Assembly (NCBI RefSeq): GCF_006364435.1
Contig: NZ_CP040977.1
Location: 868,001-932,000 of the forward strand
From: Candidatus Methylopumilus universalis
Lineage (GTDB): Bacteria > Pseudomonadota > Gammaproteobacteria > Burkholderiales > Methylophilaceae
DNA: 64,000 nucleotides
Reading direction: 5' to 3'
Shown: one piece after another, positions 9,968 to 22,550 of the stretch
How the letters are laid out: every line of letters begins with the position of its first letter
How positions within the stretch are numbered: position 1 is the first letter of the stretch
Notes under the pieces: generated by a model
What the model was told of the DNA's origin: nothing
Database searches by the model: none
Seen by the model: the letters and a program-made list of their open reading frames with translations, nothing else
Position numbers and translations under genes: made by a program

Positions 9968-10081
9968 CTTGGCAGTGACCTACTTTCGCATGCAAAAAGC
10001 ATACTATCATTGGCGATAAGTCGTTTCACTGTCCTGTTCGGGATGGGAAGGAGTGGTTCCAACTCTCTATGTCCGCCAAGC
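9968..10081 (-). rRNA. rrf: 5S ribosomal RNA
   Basis: About 114 bases whose complement begins GCTTGGCGGACATAGAGAG and ends near GTCACTGCCAAG; the ends pair as in 5S helix I. It is the last gene of the minus-strand rRNA operon, about 140 bases downstream of 23S. Confidence 0.93.
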
Positions 10082-10134
10082 AAACTGGTTGAGATAATGA
10101 TCAAAGATCAATGTCTCGAATTCGGACAAAATTT

Positions 10135-10147
10135 GAAGAAGTAAAGT
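10135..10147 (-). other. 3' arm of the 23S precursor processing stem
   Basis: GAAGAAGTAAAGT here is the exact complement of ACTTTACTTCTTC at 13314-13326. The two 13-base arms flank the 23S gene and would bring its ends together in the precursor, as RNase III stems do in other bacteria. Confidence 0.6.
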
Positions 10148-10220
10148 TATTGTGTTTCTTGATTACAATGTCAGCTTTAAAAAAATCATATACCTTAAAA
10201 AGAACAAGTCTTAAGGTTAT

Positions 10221-13103
<2,883 letters not shown>

Positions 13104-13279
13104 ATAACATTAAAACCTGAGCCCTTTTAAACTCAAATTTTGGTGACGCATGAGACGTCTTGTTATAAGTTTTTCTAAAGCAACTTAAGACCCATATTTA
13201 CATCCTTATAAAAAGCTACATATATAAGGTATAAACAAAGTCATATGTTGTTTCTGATTTTGCAATCAATTACCCATTT

Positions 13280-13313
13280 GAATTTATCTGCTCATCACAA
13301 GTCAGATAAATTC
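13280..13313 (-). other. Spacer hairpin next to the 23S processing stem
   Basis: GAATTTATCTG (13280-13290) and CAGATAAATTC (13303-13313) form a perfect 11-base inverted repeat with a 12-base loop. It abuts the 23S stem arm at 13314, so it may stack on it in the precursor. Confidence 0.5.
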
Positions 13314-13326
13314 ACTTTACTTCTTC
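13314..13326 (-). other. 5' arm of the 23S precursor processing stem
   Basis: Exact complement of 10135-10147; see that entry. Five bases away lies boxA. Confidence 0.6.
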
Positions 13327-13330
13327 CATT

Positions 13331-13342
13331 TTGTTAAAGAAC
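13331..13342 (-). promoter_or_regulatory. boxA antitermination site in the rRNA spacer
   Basis: The minus strand reads GTTCTTTAACAA, close to the E. coli rRNA boxA GCTCTTTAACA bound by NusB-S10. It sits downstream of tRNA-Ala and before 23S, where E. coli spacers also carry a second boxA. An identical 12-mer is in the leader at 15463-15474. Confidence 0.75.
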
Positions 13343-13417
13343 ATACCTAGCAATAAAGCTAAGCGTTAAAGATTGTGAATCACAACCCTTAAGGCTTGTC
13401 TTTAGTTATCAAAGAAT

Positions 13418-13493
13418 TGGTGGAGGATGACGGGATCGAACCGACGACCCCCTGCTTGCAAAGCAGGTGCTCTCCCAGCTGAGCTAATCCCCC
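13418..13493 (-). tRNA. tRNA-Ala (TGC)
   Basis: The minus strand begins GGGGGATTAGCTCAGCTGGG, has anticodon TGC in CTTTGCAAG, the TTCGATCC T-loop and an encoded CCA. It is 76 bases long. Its place in the 16S-23S spacer after tRNA-Ile is standard. Confidence 0.97.
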
Positions 13494-13518
13494 ATGTTTC
13501 GGAAAAAAAGATTAAATC

Positions 13519-13595
13519 TGGTGGGTCTGGTTGGGCTCGAACCAACGACCCCCGCCTTATCAAGACGGTGCTCTAACCAGCTGAGCTACAGACCC
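13519..13595 (-). tRNA. tRNA-Ile (GAT)
   Basis: The minus strand begins GGGTCTGTAGCTCAGCTGGT, has anticodon GAT in CTTGATAAG, a standard T-arm and an encoded CCA; 77 bases. It is the first tRNA after 16S in the spacer. Confidence 0.97.
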
Positions 13596-13634
13596 CTTAA
13601 ATAAAACGGGCCAATGATTCTTTGATAATGCCTA

Positions 13635-13666
13635 ACAACTGATAAGTGTGAATGCTTGATAGTTCA
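13635..13666 (-). other. 3' arm of the 16S precursor processing stem
   Basis: These 32 bases are complementary to 15428-15458 with one mismatch (G.U in RNA) and one bulge. The arms flank 16S and would form a stem of about 30 pairs, the expected RNase III substrate. Confidence 0.75.
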
Positions 13667-13676
13667 AGACGTTCTC

Positions 13677-15219
<1,543 letters not shown>

Positions 15220-15427
15220 TTAATCCAAAACTATTACTTGATCCTTATCTTGCGACAAGGATCGGTATATTGCATTTGCTTTATTAAATCTCAAATTCAT
15301 TGAAAAGGTTATTAGCTCATAAATGAGCTAAATGTCTTGTCATAAATTTAAAAAGTGTAAAGCACTTATATTTTGAGATCCTTATGACGAACAAAGTTTG
15401 ACCTTTGTAAGTCATAAGGATTTGTCA

Positions 15428-15458
15428 TGAACTATAAGCACTCACACTTATCAGTTGT
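15428..15458 (-). other. 5' arm of the 16S precursor processing stem
   Basis: Complementary to 13635-13666 across the 16S gene; see that entry. It begins only five bases after boxA in transcription order. Confidence 0.75.
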
Positions 15459-15462
15459 CTAT

Positions 15463-15474
15463 TTGTTAAAGAAC
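15463..15474 (-). promoter_or_regulatory. boxA antitermination site in the rRNA leader
   Basis: The minus strand reads GTTCTTTAACAA, identical to the spacer boxA at 13331-13342. It lies only 12 bases after the CCA end of tRNA-fMet, which leaves no room for a promoter between them. Confidence 0.75.
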
Positions 15475-15486
15475 GGTATTTGATCT

Positions 15487-15563
15487 TGGTTGCGGGGACA
15501 GGATTTGAACCTGTGACCTTCGGGTTATGAGCCCGACGAGCTGCCAGACTGCTCCACCCCGCG
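15487..15563 (-). tRNA. Initiator tRNA-fMet (CAT)
   Basis: The minus strand begins CGCGGGGTGGAGCAGTCTGG, with anticodon CAT in a stem carrying the three G-C pairs GGG/CCC typical of initiators, and an unpaired C1 opposite A72. CCA is encoded; 77 bases. It sits between a strong promoter and the rRNA boxA, so it looks like the first gene of the rRNA operon. Confidence 0.96.
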
Positions 15564-15595
15564 ATCGATCTGCATACATGACGCAGAGAGGTGAG

Positions 15596-15625
15596 ACTAT
15601 AGCACTTTTTTCGAAGGGCTGTCAA
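15596..15625 (-). promoter_or_regulatory. Strong sigma-70 promoter for tRNA-fMet and the rRNA operon
   Basis: The minus strand reads TTGACA (15620-15625), 18 bases, then TATAGT (15596-15601), preceded by TGC, an extended -10. Predicted start is about 15589, some 26 bases before mature tRNA-fMet. Just downstream of the -10 the DNA is C-rich (CTCACCTC). Confidence 0.8.
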
Positions 15626-15630
15626 ACATT

Positions 15631-15654
15631 AATAGCCCCAAACTATAGGCTATT
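15631..15654 (-). terminator. Probable htpG terminator overlapping its stop codon
   Basis: AATAGCC and GGCTATT pair across a 10-base loop, and the htpG TAG (15650-15652) is in the first arm. The following T-content is low, so efficiency is uncertain. The rRNA promoter starts six bases beyond. Confidence 0.45.
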
Positions 15655-17539
15655 CGACTAAAAATTGATTAATTTTCTTGACAAAAGCAACCGGGTCTTT
15701 GAGCTGGCCGCCTTCAGAAATCAAGGCCTGATCAAAAATCACTTCAGCGAAATCGTTGAAACGTGCTGAATCATTAGTTTTTTCGAGCTTTTGAATAAGC
15801 TTATGCGTGGGATTAATTTCTAAAATCGGTTTTGTGTCCGGTGTTTTTTGACCTGCCGCCTTGAGTAGACGCTCTAGATTGCCTGATAAATCATGCTCTC
15901 CAGCCACCAAGCATGCCGGTGAATCCGTTAAGCGATGTGTGACTTTTACTTGTTTAACTTTATCACCCAATGCTTTTTGAATTTTTTCCACGAGTGATTT
16001 TGCATCTTTCTCGATTTTCTTTTTCTCTTCTTTTTCTTTTTCGTCTTCTAACTTTCCTAAGTCAAGATCACCCTTGGCAATGGATTGTAATTTCTTACTT
16101 TCAAATTCGTTGAAAGTTGAAAGTAGCCATTCATCCACGCGATCGCTCAGTAATAAAACTTCAATACCCTTCTTCTTAAAAATTTCTAAGTGTGGGCTAT
16201 GCTTCGCTGCCTCATAGGAGTCGGCTGTGATGAAGTAGATAACTTCTTGTCCATCTTTCATGCGAGACACATAATCTTTTAAAGACACTACCTGTGCATC
16301 TGTTTCTTCGTGTGTGGAATTGAAGCGAAATAGTTTTGCAATTTTTTCTCTATTTGCAAAATCTTCGCTGTGACCCTCTTTCATCACAACACCAAATTCT
16401 TTCCAGAATTTTTTATAGTCATCTGGTTTTTTTTCACTCATATCTTCTAAGAGATCAAGCACTTTTTTAGTAGAGCCTGCACGTATGGCTTCCACTTCTT
16501 TACTGTCTTGTAAGATTTCTCGTGAGACATTAAGAGGAAGATCAGCACTATCAATCACACCCTTAATAAAGCGTAAATAATTAGGCATGAGTTTTTCTGA
16601 CGCTTCCATGATGAAGATACGCTTCACATAAAGCTTCACACTATGATGACGTTCACGATCAAATAAATCGAAAGGGGCCTTAGCTGGTATATAAAGGAGT
16701 GAGATATATTCTTGCTTACCTTCAATACGATTATGTGAATAAGTAAGAGGTGGCTCTTGATCATAAGAAAGATTTTTATAAAATTCTTGATACTCTTCTT
16801 CTTTAATATCATTTTTATTTCGAGCCCATAATGCTGATGCCGCATTGACTGTTTCATCTTCATCCGTCGGAATTTCTTCGCCATCTTTCCATTCGGATTT
16901 TTTCATAACAATTGGAAGCGTGATGTGGTCAGAATACTTTTTAATAATGCTCTTTAGTGTCCAGTCACTTAAGAATTCATCTTCATCTTTTTTAAGATGC
17001 AAAATGATGTCAGTGCCGCGCGTTTCTTTTTCAACTTCACTAATCGTATATTCGCCCTCACCTTTAGATTCCCATTGGATAGCTTCTTTGCTTCCAGCAC
17101 GTCTCGTGATCACAGTCACAAGATCAGCAATGATGAATGAAGAATAAAAGCCCACACCAAACTGGCCAATCAAATTAGCGTCTTTGGCTTCGTCACCCGT
17201 TAAATTGTTCAAGAATTCTTTGGTGCCTGATCTTGCAATTGTGCCGATATTACTAATCACTTCTTCACGATTCATCCCAATACCATTATCTGAAATGGTT
17301 AATGTGCGCGCCTTTTTATCAAAACTTAATCTGATTTTTAATTCAGAATCCTTTTCATAAAGGCTAGCGTCTTTAAGTGCCTCGAAACGTAATTTATCTG
17401 CAGCATCACTTGCATTTGAGATGAGTTCGCGAATCACGATCTCTTTATTACTATATAAAGAGTGAATCATGAGATGAAGTAGTTGCTTAACCTCTGCTTG
17501 GAAGACTAATTTTTCAGATGCATTTTCTTTTGTTGCCAT
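15650..17539 (-). CDS. htpG: Chaperone HtpG (Hsp90)
   Basis: ATP-dependent Hsp90-family chaperone of the cytoplasm, 629 residues. The N-terminal GHKL ATPase domain has [10 protein letters not shown] near 43, DNGIGM and GQFGVGFYS; middle and C-terminal dimerisation domains follow at normal length. I chose ATG at 17539 because AAGG lies 9 bases upstream; a TTG two codons earlier has no such support. A near-perfect sigma-32 promoter precedes it. Confidence 0.96.
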   Translation of the reverse strand: MATKENASEKLVFQAEVKQLLHLMIHSLYSNKEIVIRELISNASDAADKLRFEALKDASLYEKDSELKIRLSFDKKARTLTISDNGIGMNREEVISNIGTIARSGTKEFLNNLTGDEAKDANLIGQFGVGFYSSFIIADLVTVITRRAGSKEAIQWESKGEGEYTISEVEKETRGTDIILHLKKDEDEFLSDWTLKSIIKKYSDHITLPIVMKKSEWKDGEEIPTDEDETVNAASALWARNKNDIKEEEYQEFYKNLSYDQEPPLTYSHNRIEGKQEYISLLYIPAKAPFDLFDRERHHSVKLYVKRIFIMEASEKLMPNYLRFIKGVIDSADLPLNVSREILQDSKEVEAIRAGSTKKVLDLLEDMSEKKPDDYKKFWKEFGVVMKEGHSEDFANREKIAKLFRFNSTHEETDAQVVSLKDYVSRMKDGQEVIYFITADSYEAAKHSPHLEIFKKKGIEVLLLSDRVDEWLLSTFNEFESKKLQSIAKGDLDLGKLEDEKEKEEKKKIEKDAKSLVEKIQKALGDKVKQVKVTHRLTDSPACLVAGEHDLSGNLERLLKAAGQKTPDTKPILEINPTHKLIQKLEKTNDSARFNDFAEVIFDQALISEGGQLKDPVAFVKKINQFLVE

Positions 17540-17580
17540 GTTCAATTACCTTTTAAAAAAATAATATTGGGATTTACTTA

Positions 17581-17608
17581 AAATGGGGTTGAGTTATGAA
17601 ATTTCAAG
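17581..17608 (-). promoter_or_regulatory. Sigma-32 heat-shock promoter of htpG
   Basis: On the minus strand CCCTTGAAA (CTTGAAA at 17602-17608), 13 bases, then CCCCATTT (17581-17588). This matches the RpoH consensus CTTGAAA / CCCCATnT almost perfectly and points into htpG. Confidence 0.85.
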
Positions 17609-17613
17609 GGCTT

Positions 17614-18366
17614 TTATAAGAGTAATTTCTTTAAAGCGAGTGATGCTGCCATAAAACCAAAAGTGGCTGTGATCATCACACTTGAGCCATATCCGCCACA
17701 ATGAAGGCCTGTGAGAGCTTCATCTGCCTCACATGCATCTTCAGGTTTTATCATAATCTCATCGGTAAAGACCACATCAATCCCTACCTTTTGTGATTCT
17801 TTTAATTGCAGTGCTTTTTTGACATCATGCCGAATCTTGGCTGTGAGCCTATCCCCATGCGTTAAACCTAAGTCCGCTATCTTAATAAACGAAGGATCAA
17901 TACGGCCCCCTGCGCCACCTGTCATGACGAGTGGAATTTTTTCTTTTAAAGCATGAAGTGCCAAACTTGTTTTAATGCTTGCCTGGTCAATCGCATCAAT
18001 GACGACATTAAAATGTTGCTTAATGAGCGCATTTAAATTTTCGTTCGATATAAAGTCATCCACAGTATCCACCTGACACATGGGATTAATTTCTAGAATT
18101 CGTTCCTTCATAGCCAACACCTTAGATTTTCCAAGGGTGTGACTTAGTGCATGAATTTGCCGATTGATATTCGATTCAGCAATATGATCTAAATCGATGA
18201 GCGTGAGATGACCTACGGCACTTCGTGCCAATGCTTCAGCCGCCCATGATCCAACACCCCCAATACCAATGACACAGATATGTGCTTTCTTAAAAAGGGT
18301 TACAGCATCTTTGCCATAAAGTCGTTCGACACCACCAAAGCGCCGATTGAAATCGATGTCTTCCAT
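17614..18366 (-). CDS. tcdA: tRNA threonylcarbamoyladenosine dehydratase
   Basis: E1-like ATP-dependent enzyme that cyclises t6A37 to ct6A in ANN-decoding tRNAs. The nucleotide-binding GIGGVGS is at 34-40, followed by ALARSAVGHLTLIDLD and the RQ motif NINRQIHA. Length 250 is typical (formerly YgdL/CsdL). It starts eight bases after acpS and closes the lepA-acpS gene train. Confidence 0.92.
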   Translation of the reverse strand: MEDIDFNRRFGGVERLYGKDAVTLFKKAHICVIGIGGVGSWAAEALARSAVGHLTLIDLDHIAESNINRQIHALSHTLGKSKVLAMKERILEINPMCQVDTVDDFISNENLNALIKQHFNVVIDAIDQASIKTSLALHALKEKIPLVMTGGAGGRIDPSFIKIADLGLTHGDRLTAKIRHDVKKALQLKESQKVGIDVVFTDEIMIKPEDACEADEALTGLHCGGYGSSVMITATFGFMAASLALKKLLL

Positions 18367-18373
18367 TTAATTT

Positions 18374-18751
18374 TTAAGTTTCGAGAACAACAAAGGCAGT
18401 CGCAATATTCTTTTCATCCGAAATAGAAATATGCTGACTTAAGATATTTTTTTGTTTTAAGTAGTCTTGTAATTCTTTATCAAATTCTAGAATAGGCTTT
18501 CCTAAATCATCATGGCCTACGATAATATTTTGAAAACGTACCGGTGATCTAAACCCTGTGCCTAGTGCTTTAGCAAAAGCTTCTTTGGCAGCAAAGCGTT
18601 TCGCTAAGAAACGAGATTGCGTGGATGATTGTAAATAACTTTCGAACTCGGAATCACTTAAAATACGACGCGCAAAAGTATCGCCAAATTTTTCGATGGA
18701 TTCGTGAATGCGAGAAACTTCGACGACGTCTGTCCCAATACCAAAAATCAT
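18374..18751 (-). CDS. acpS: Holo-acyl-carrier-protein synthase
   Basis: Transfers phosphopantetheine from CoA to acyl carrier protein. The N-terminal GIGTDVVEVSRI (4-15) contains the Mg-binding Asp, and FAAKEAFAKALGTG (near 53-66) the conserved Glu and Lys. Length 125 fits. The pdxJ-acpS adjacency is a classical proteobacterial arrangement. Confidence 0.96.
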   Translation of the reverse strand: MIFGIGTDVVEVSRIHESIEKFGDTFARRILSDSEFESYLQSSTQSRFLAKRFAAKEAFAKALGTGFRSPVRFQNIIVGHDDLGKPILEFDKELQDYLKQKNILSQHISISDEKNIATAFVVLET

Positions 18752-18773
18752 AATAAGGTTGTCTTTTTAAACA

Positions 18774-19499
18774 TTACTTCGAATAATCACGTAACAGTAA
18801 TTTCATTTCACGGATCGCATTATCCCACCCTACAAATAATGCATGCGCCACAATCGCATGCCCAATATTAAGCTCTTCAATACCAGGAATGGCTGCAATT
18901 AAATTCACATTATGATAATGAAGCCCATGACCCGCATTGACAATCAGACCTAATGACAACGCGTGCTCTGCAGCTTCTTTGACGCGTTTAAGTTCTTTCT
19001 GCTTTGTCTCTTCATCTTCTGCATCTGCATAACTCCCGGTATGAATTTCGATCACGGGGGCCCCCATCTTTTTCGCTAAATCAATATCTTTTAGATCAGG
19101 TGCAATAAAAAGCGATACACGACTGCCTTGCTCTGTAAGCGTTTGTGTTGCGCGGTAAATATGATCATAGGATTCTTTTAAGTTCAATCCACCTTCAGTC
19201 GTTCGCTCTTCGCGTCTCTCAGGGACGATGCAAACATCTTGGGGTTTTACGCGTGATGCAATGGCAATCATTTCATCAGTGGCGGCCAATTCTAAATTCA
19301 TTTTCGTTTGCAGCAAGGGTCGAATGGCAAAAATATCTTCGTCTTGCATATGACGACGATCTTCACGAAGGTGAAGTGTAATACTATCAGCTCCGGCTTG
19401 CTCAGCGCGAAGCGCTGCCTCGACAACGCTTGGATACTTCGTTCCGCGCGCTTGTCTTAAGGTGGCAACATGATCAATATTAATACCGAGCTTTATCAT
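18774..19499 (-). CDS. pdxJ: Pyridoxine 5'-phosphate synthase
   Basis: TIM-barrel enzyme that condenses 3-amino-1-hydroxyacetone phosphate with deoxyxylulose phosphate to pyridoxine phosphate. It starts [20 protein letters not shown], a hallmark of the family, and contains [14 protein letters not shown] and EIHTGSYA. Length 241 fits. It follows recO by nine bases and precedes acpS. Confidence 0.97.
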   Translation of the reverse strand: MIKLGINIDHVATLRQARGTKYPSVVEAALRAEQAGADSITLHLREDRRHMQDEDIFAIRPLLQTKMNLELAATDEMIAIASRVKPQDVCIVPERREERTTEGGLNLKESYDHIYRATQTLTEQGSRVSLFIAPDLKDIDLAKKMGAPVIEIHTGSYADAEDEETKQKELKRVKEAAEHALSLGLIVNAGHGLHYHNVNLIAAIPGIEELNIGHAIVAHALFVGWDNAIREMKLLLRDYSK

Positions 19500-19508
19500 A
19501 AAAAAATC

Positions 19509-20225
19509 TTATCCTTGTAAATCAACAAAGAGTTGTTTCGAATGCAGCGGCTTATCGCCTAAATAAAAACCTAATAAATAACGCATCAATTGCTTACTTT
19601 GTTGTTGTGTTTCTTTATCAATGTATTGGTCGCTTGCCATATCAAGCAAGGTTTTGCCTAACACTTTAATGCCGCGATCAGTCTTCGTTAAATCACACGC
19701 GCCATATTCAGCCTCATAACGGTATATTTTATCAGGGATAATTGGATTTGAATCTTCATCATGATCTAAAGTGACTGCATAACCTAAAGCTTGTAAAAGT
19801 TTTAATTCGAATCGACGTAATGTAATCGTGAGTTCATGACCTTCACTTAAGGCTAAAATAGTTTCATGATAGAAATGAAAGAGGTCAGGATGAGGCTCAT
19901 CTCTTGGCAATAGACGCATCATCAATTCATTAAGATAAAATCCGCACATCAACGCGTCACCTTCTAAAATAGTAAGCTTCTCGCACCACTCCAATCCATT
20001 TAAACTTTTAAGTTCAGATTTACCTGACCAGTTCGCAAGCAACACTTGAAAGGATTGAAGCATGCCACGAATAGATGATCTTGGTCGTCGAGCCCCTTTA
20101 GCTACCACTGGAATGCGGCCAAATTTTTCTGTGAAAACTTCTGCGATTAAACTTGTTTCTTTAAAAGGATATGTGTGCAAGATATACACACGCTGATTTT
20201 CTTGACGATGGTTGGGAGTCGCCAT
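19509..20225 (-). CDS. recO: DNA repair protein RecO
   Basis: Mediator that loads RecA onto single-stranded DNA with RecR. It has the N-terminal OB-fold (VYILHTYPFKETSLIAEVFT at 14-33) and the helical C-terminal domain with FELKLLQALGY. Length 238 is normal. No four-cysteine zinc motif is visible, as in E. coli RecO. It lies between era and pdxJ in the usual order. Confidence 0.94.
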   Translation of the reverse strand: MATPNHRQENQRVYILHTYPFKETSLIAEVFTEKFGRIPVVAKGARRPRSSIRGMLQSFQVLLANWSGKSELKSLNGLEWCEKLTILEGDALMCGFYLNELMMRLLPRDEPHPDLFHFYHETILALSEGHELTITLRRFELKLLQALGYAVTLDHDEDSNPIIPDKIYRYEAEYGACDLTKTDRGIKVLGKTLLDMASDQYIDKETQQQSKQLMRYLLGFYLGDKPLHSKQLFVDLQG

Positions 20226-20233
20226 TTATAAAA

Positions 20234-21124
20234 TTAAAGGCCTAATGATTTTAAAACGCGCTGATCTGTCGACCAACCACTTTTGACTTTAACCCAAGTC
20301 TCAAGCCATACCTTACCCCCGAAGAGCTCTTCCATGTCTTGTCTAGACTCAGTTGAAATTTGTTTTAACTTTTCACCGTCTTTACCGATCAACATGGGTT
20401 TCTGACTATCCTTATCCACGATAATCGCGGCAAAGATGCGACGCAAATTACCTTCGACTTCAAATTTTTCAATTTCGACGGCAATGGAATAAGGCACTTC
20501 TTGGCCCGTGAGACGGAAAATCTTCTCTCTGATGATTTCAGACGCAAGAAATCTTTCGCTCTTATCCGTAATCTCATCTTCACCATAGATGAATGGCTGT
20601 TCGGGTAAAAAATCTCGAACGGTCGATAGTAAATGGTCTAGATGTTTATTTTTTTTAGCAGACACAGGCACCATAGCTTTAAAAGTATATGTCTCGCTCA
20701 TGGTTTTGATTTGTTCTAAAAGTGCATTCTTGTCTTTCATTAAATCTACTTTGTTCATGACGAGAATCGTCGGGCGATCTTTAGGAATGAGTTTCATCAC
20801 GGCTTGATCTTCTTCCGTCATGCCTCGAGACTCAATGACAAAAAGAACTACATCGACATCACTTAATACTTGGTGCACGGTTTTATTTAAACCCTTATTC
20901 ATGAGGTTTAAATGTTTAAGCTGAAAACCGGGTGTATCAATAAAAAGAAACTGGGTATCATCTATCGTTTGAATGCCTAATAATTGATAGCGTGTGGTTT
21001 GCGCTTTTTTTGAAGTAATACTGATCTTGCTACCTACCAAATAATTTAAGAGTGTCGACTTACCTACATTAGGTCGACCAACAATAGCGATCGTACCGCA
21101 GCGTGTGATTTTATGTTCGCTCAC
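20234..21124 (-). CDS. era: GTPase Era
   Basis: GTP-binding protein that binds the 16S 3' end during small-subunit maturation. G1 is GRPNVGKS (16-23), G3 DTPG, G4 NKVD; a C-terminal KH domain includes LIGKDGEKLKQI. Length 296. The start is GTG at 21124, sharing one base with the rnc stop (TAGTG), which implies translational coupling. Confidence 0.97.
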   Translation of the reverse strand: MSEHKITRCGTIAIVGRPNVGKSTLLNYLVGSKISITSKKAQTTRYQLLGIQTIDDTQFLFIDTPGFQLKHLNLMNKGLNKTVHQVLSDVDVVLFVIESRGMTEEDQAVMKLIPKDRPTILVMNKVDLMKDKNALLEQIKTMSETYTFKAMVPVSAKKNKHLDHLLSTVRDFLPEQPFIYGEDEITDKSERFLASEIIREKIFRLTGQEVPYSIAVEIEKFEVEGNLRRIFAAIIVDKDSQKPMLIGKDGEKLKQISTESRQDMEELFGGKVWLETWVKVKSGWSTDQRVLKSLGL

Positions 21125-21807
21125 TAGATGATCTCCAACATAAGTTGATAAGCTTTTGCTGCAGCTTCTTGCTCCGCAATTCTTCTGCTGTTTCCTATCC
21201 CTTGCGTTTTAATATCAGATTTCTTAATGATGCATTCAATGGTAAAGGTTTGGCTGTGCGCTTCCCCTTCAATGGAGACGACTGTATAAATCGGTAAATC
21301 ACTCTTCTTACTTTGTAATAATTCTTGTAGTAAAGTTTTTGGATCCTTTTGAATAAGTTTTGGATCAATCTCATTTAACTGATTTTCAAAAAAACGATGT
21401 ACAAATTGATGTGTAGGCTCTATGCCACCGTCTAAATAAATCGCACCAATCATAGATTCAAACGTATCAGCTAAAATGGATGGGCGTCGCCATCCTGCAC
21501 TTTTTAATTCACCCTCGCCTAATCGGATAAAGTCACCCAAACCAATGGATGTGGCAATAGCACTTAATGAGCTTTCTTTAACAAGTTGTGCACGCAGGCG
21601 ACTTAAATCACCTTCATCAATACGTGGGAATCTTTTATAGAGCTCTTCGGCGATGAGAAAACTTAAAACGCTGTCGCCTAAGAATTCGAGCCGCTCATTA
21701 TGTTGCCCTGAAAAACTGCGATGCGTGAGAGCCATGATCATAAAAGCAGAATCATTAAACGTGTAATGAATGATTCGACTTAACGAGGCCTGACGCTCTT
21801 TATCCAT
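21124..21807 (-). CDS. rnc: Ribonuclease III
   Basis: Double-strand-specific endonuclease that processes rRNA precursors. The catalytic signature HNERLEFLGDSVL is near residues 35-47 and a double-stranded-RNA-binding domain fills the C-terminus (DPKTLLQELLQ to AAAKAYQLM). Length 227. It shares single bases with lepB (upstream stop) and era. The stems flanking 16S and 23S in this window are its expected substrates. Confidence 0.96.
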   Translation of the reverse strand: MDKERQASLSRIIHYTFNDSAFMIMALTHRSFSGQHNERLEFLGDSVLSFLIAEELYKRFPRIDEGDLSRLRAQLVKESSLSAIATSIGLGDFIRLGEGELKSAGWRRPSILADTFESMIGAIYLDGGIEPTHQFVHRFFENQLNEIDPKLIQKDPKTLLQELLQSKKSDLPIYTVVSIEGEAHSQTFTIECIIKKSDIKTQGIGNSRRIAEQEAAAKAYQLMLEII

Positions 21808-22550
21808 TAATGAATGATAGACCCAATACGTTTAAATTCGCTGAAATTAAACCAAATAAAAAAAGCACGTCCCACTAAATTATGTTCGGGCACAAAACCC
21901 CATACGCGACTATCAGCACTATTATCTCGATTATCCCCAAATGCTAAATAGTGGCCTTGAGGCACTTCAAATTTAAAATTTTCTCCAGGCAAATCATGAA
22001 TCAATATGGAATGATTTACACTACCCAATGACTCCTTCAATTCTTTAGCTTCAATGTGATGAATTTCATTCATGAGGTATGGGTATTTACCAACGAATGT
22101 TTGCTCTATTTTTTTATCATTAATATAAAGTGTTTTACTTTTATACTCGATCACATCGCCTGGAAGACCTACGACACGCTTGATATAGTCAATTGATGTT
22201 TTAGGTGGGTAGTGAAATACAAACACATCACCACGATGAGGCTTGTCTACTTCTATGATGGTGTGATTCAAAATAGGCACACGAAAACCGTAACTAAATT
22301 TATTGACTAAAATAAAATCGCCTGCTAAAAGTGTCGGCATCATGGAGCCTGAAGGAATTTTAAAAGGCTCTGCAATAAATGAGCGAATAAAGAACACTAA
22401 AAAAATCACAGGGAAAAAACTTTTCGAATATTCAACCAGGATAGGTTCTTTTGCATTCGCCGCTCTTTTTTTGCTTAAGACAAAAATATCAAGTAACCAA
22501 ATCAGACCTGTGATGGTTAAGACGATGACCATGATTAGCGCAAACATCAT
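21807..22550 (-). CDS. lepB: Signal peptidase I
   Basis: Membrane-bound serine protease that removes Sec and Tat signal peptides. Two N-terminal hydrophobic segments (about 3-24 and 45-60) anchor it. The catalytic serine is S69 in PSGSMMPTL and the general-base lysine K124 in [22 protein letters not shown] is the conserved late motif. Length 247 is shorter than E. coli LepB, as in many betaproteobacteria. Its start overlaps the lepA stop by four bases. Confidence 0.96.
   Translation of the reverse strand: MMFALIMVIVLTITGLIWLLDIFVLSKKRAANAKEPILVEYSKSFFPVIFLVFFIRSFIAEPFKIPSGSMMPTLLAGDFILVNKFSYGFRVPILNHTIIEVDKPHRGDVFVFHYPPKTSIDYIKRVVGLPGDVIEYKSKTLYINDKKIEQTFVGKYPYLMNEIHHIEAKELKESLGSVNHSILIHDLPGENFKFEVPQGHYLAFGDNRDNSADSRVWGFVPEHNLVGRAFFIWFNFSEFKRIGSIIH

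Larger units (their letters stand above)
13104..13417 (-). other. 16S-23S spacer, tRNA-Ala to 23S part
   Basis: About 310 bases with no protein gene. It holds the second boxA (13331-13342), the 5' arm of the 23S processing stem (13314-13326) and a perfect 11-base-arm hairpin (13280-13313). The remainder is AT-rich with no feature I can name. Confidence 0.6.
15220..15486 (-). promoter_or_regulatory. rRNA leader between tRNA-fMet and 16S
   Basis: About 267 transcribed bases without a protein gene. In order of transcription: boxA (15463-15474), the 5' arm of the 16S processing stem (15428-15458), and three hairpins. These are 15378-15421 (11-base arms ATCCTTATGAC/GTCATAAGGAT plus an inner ACAAAG/CTTTGT), 15312-15331 (9-base perfect arms) and 15240-15263 (7-base arms). 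I see no convincing promoter inside, so transcription should enter from upstream of tRNA-fMet. Confidence 0.65.

Noticed and set aside
16636-17147. Frames antisense to or overlapping htpG (80-100 codons)
   Set aside because: They are shadows of the htpG reading frame with no start signals or recognisable domains.
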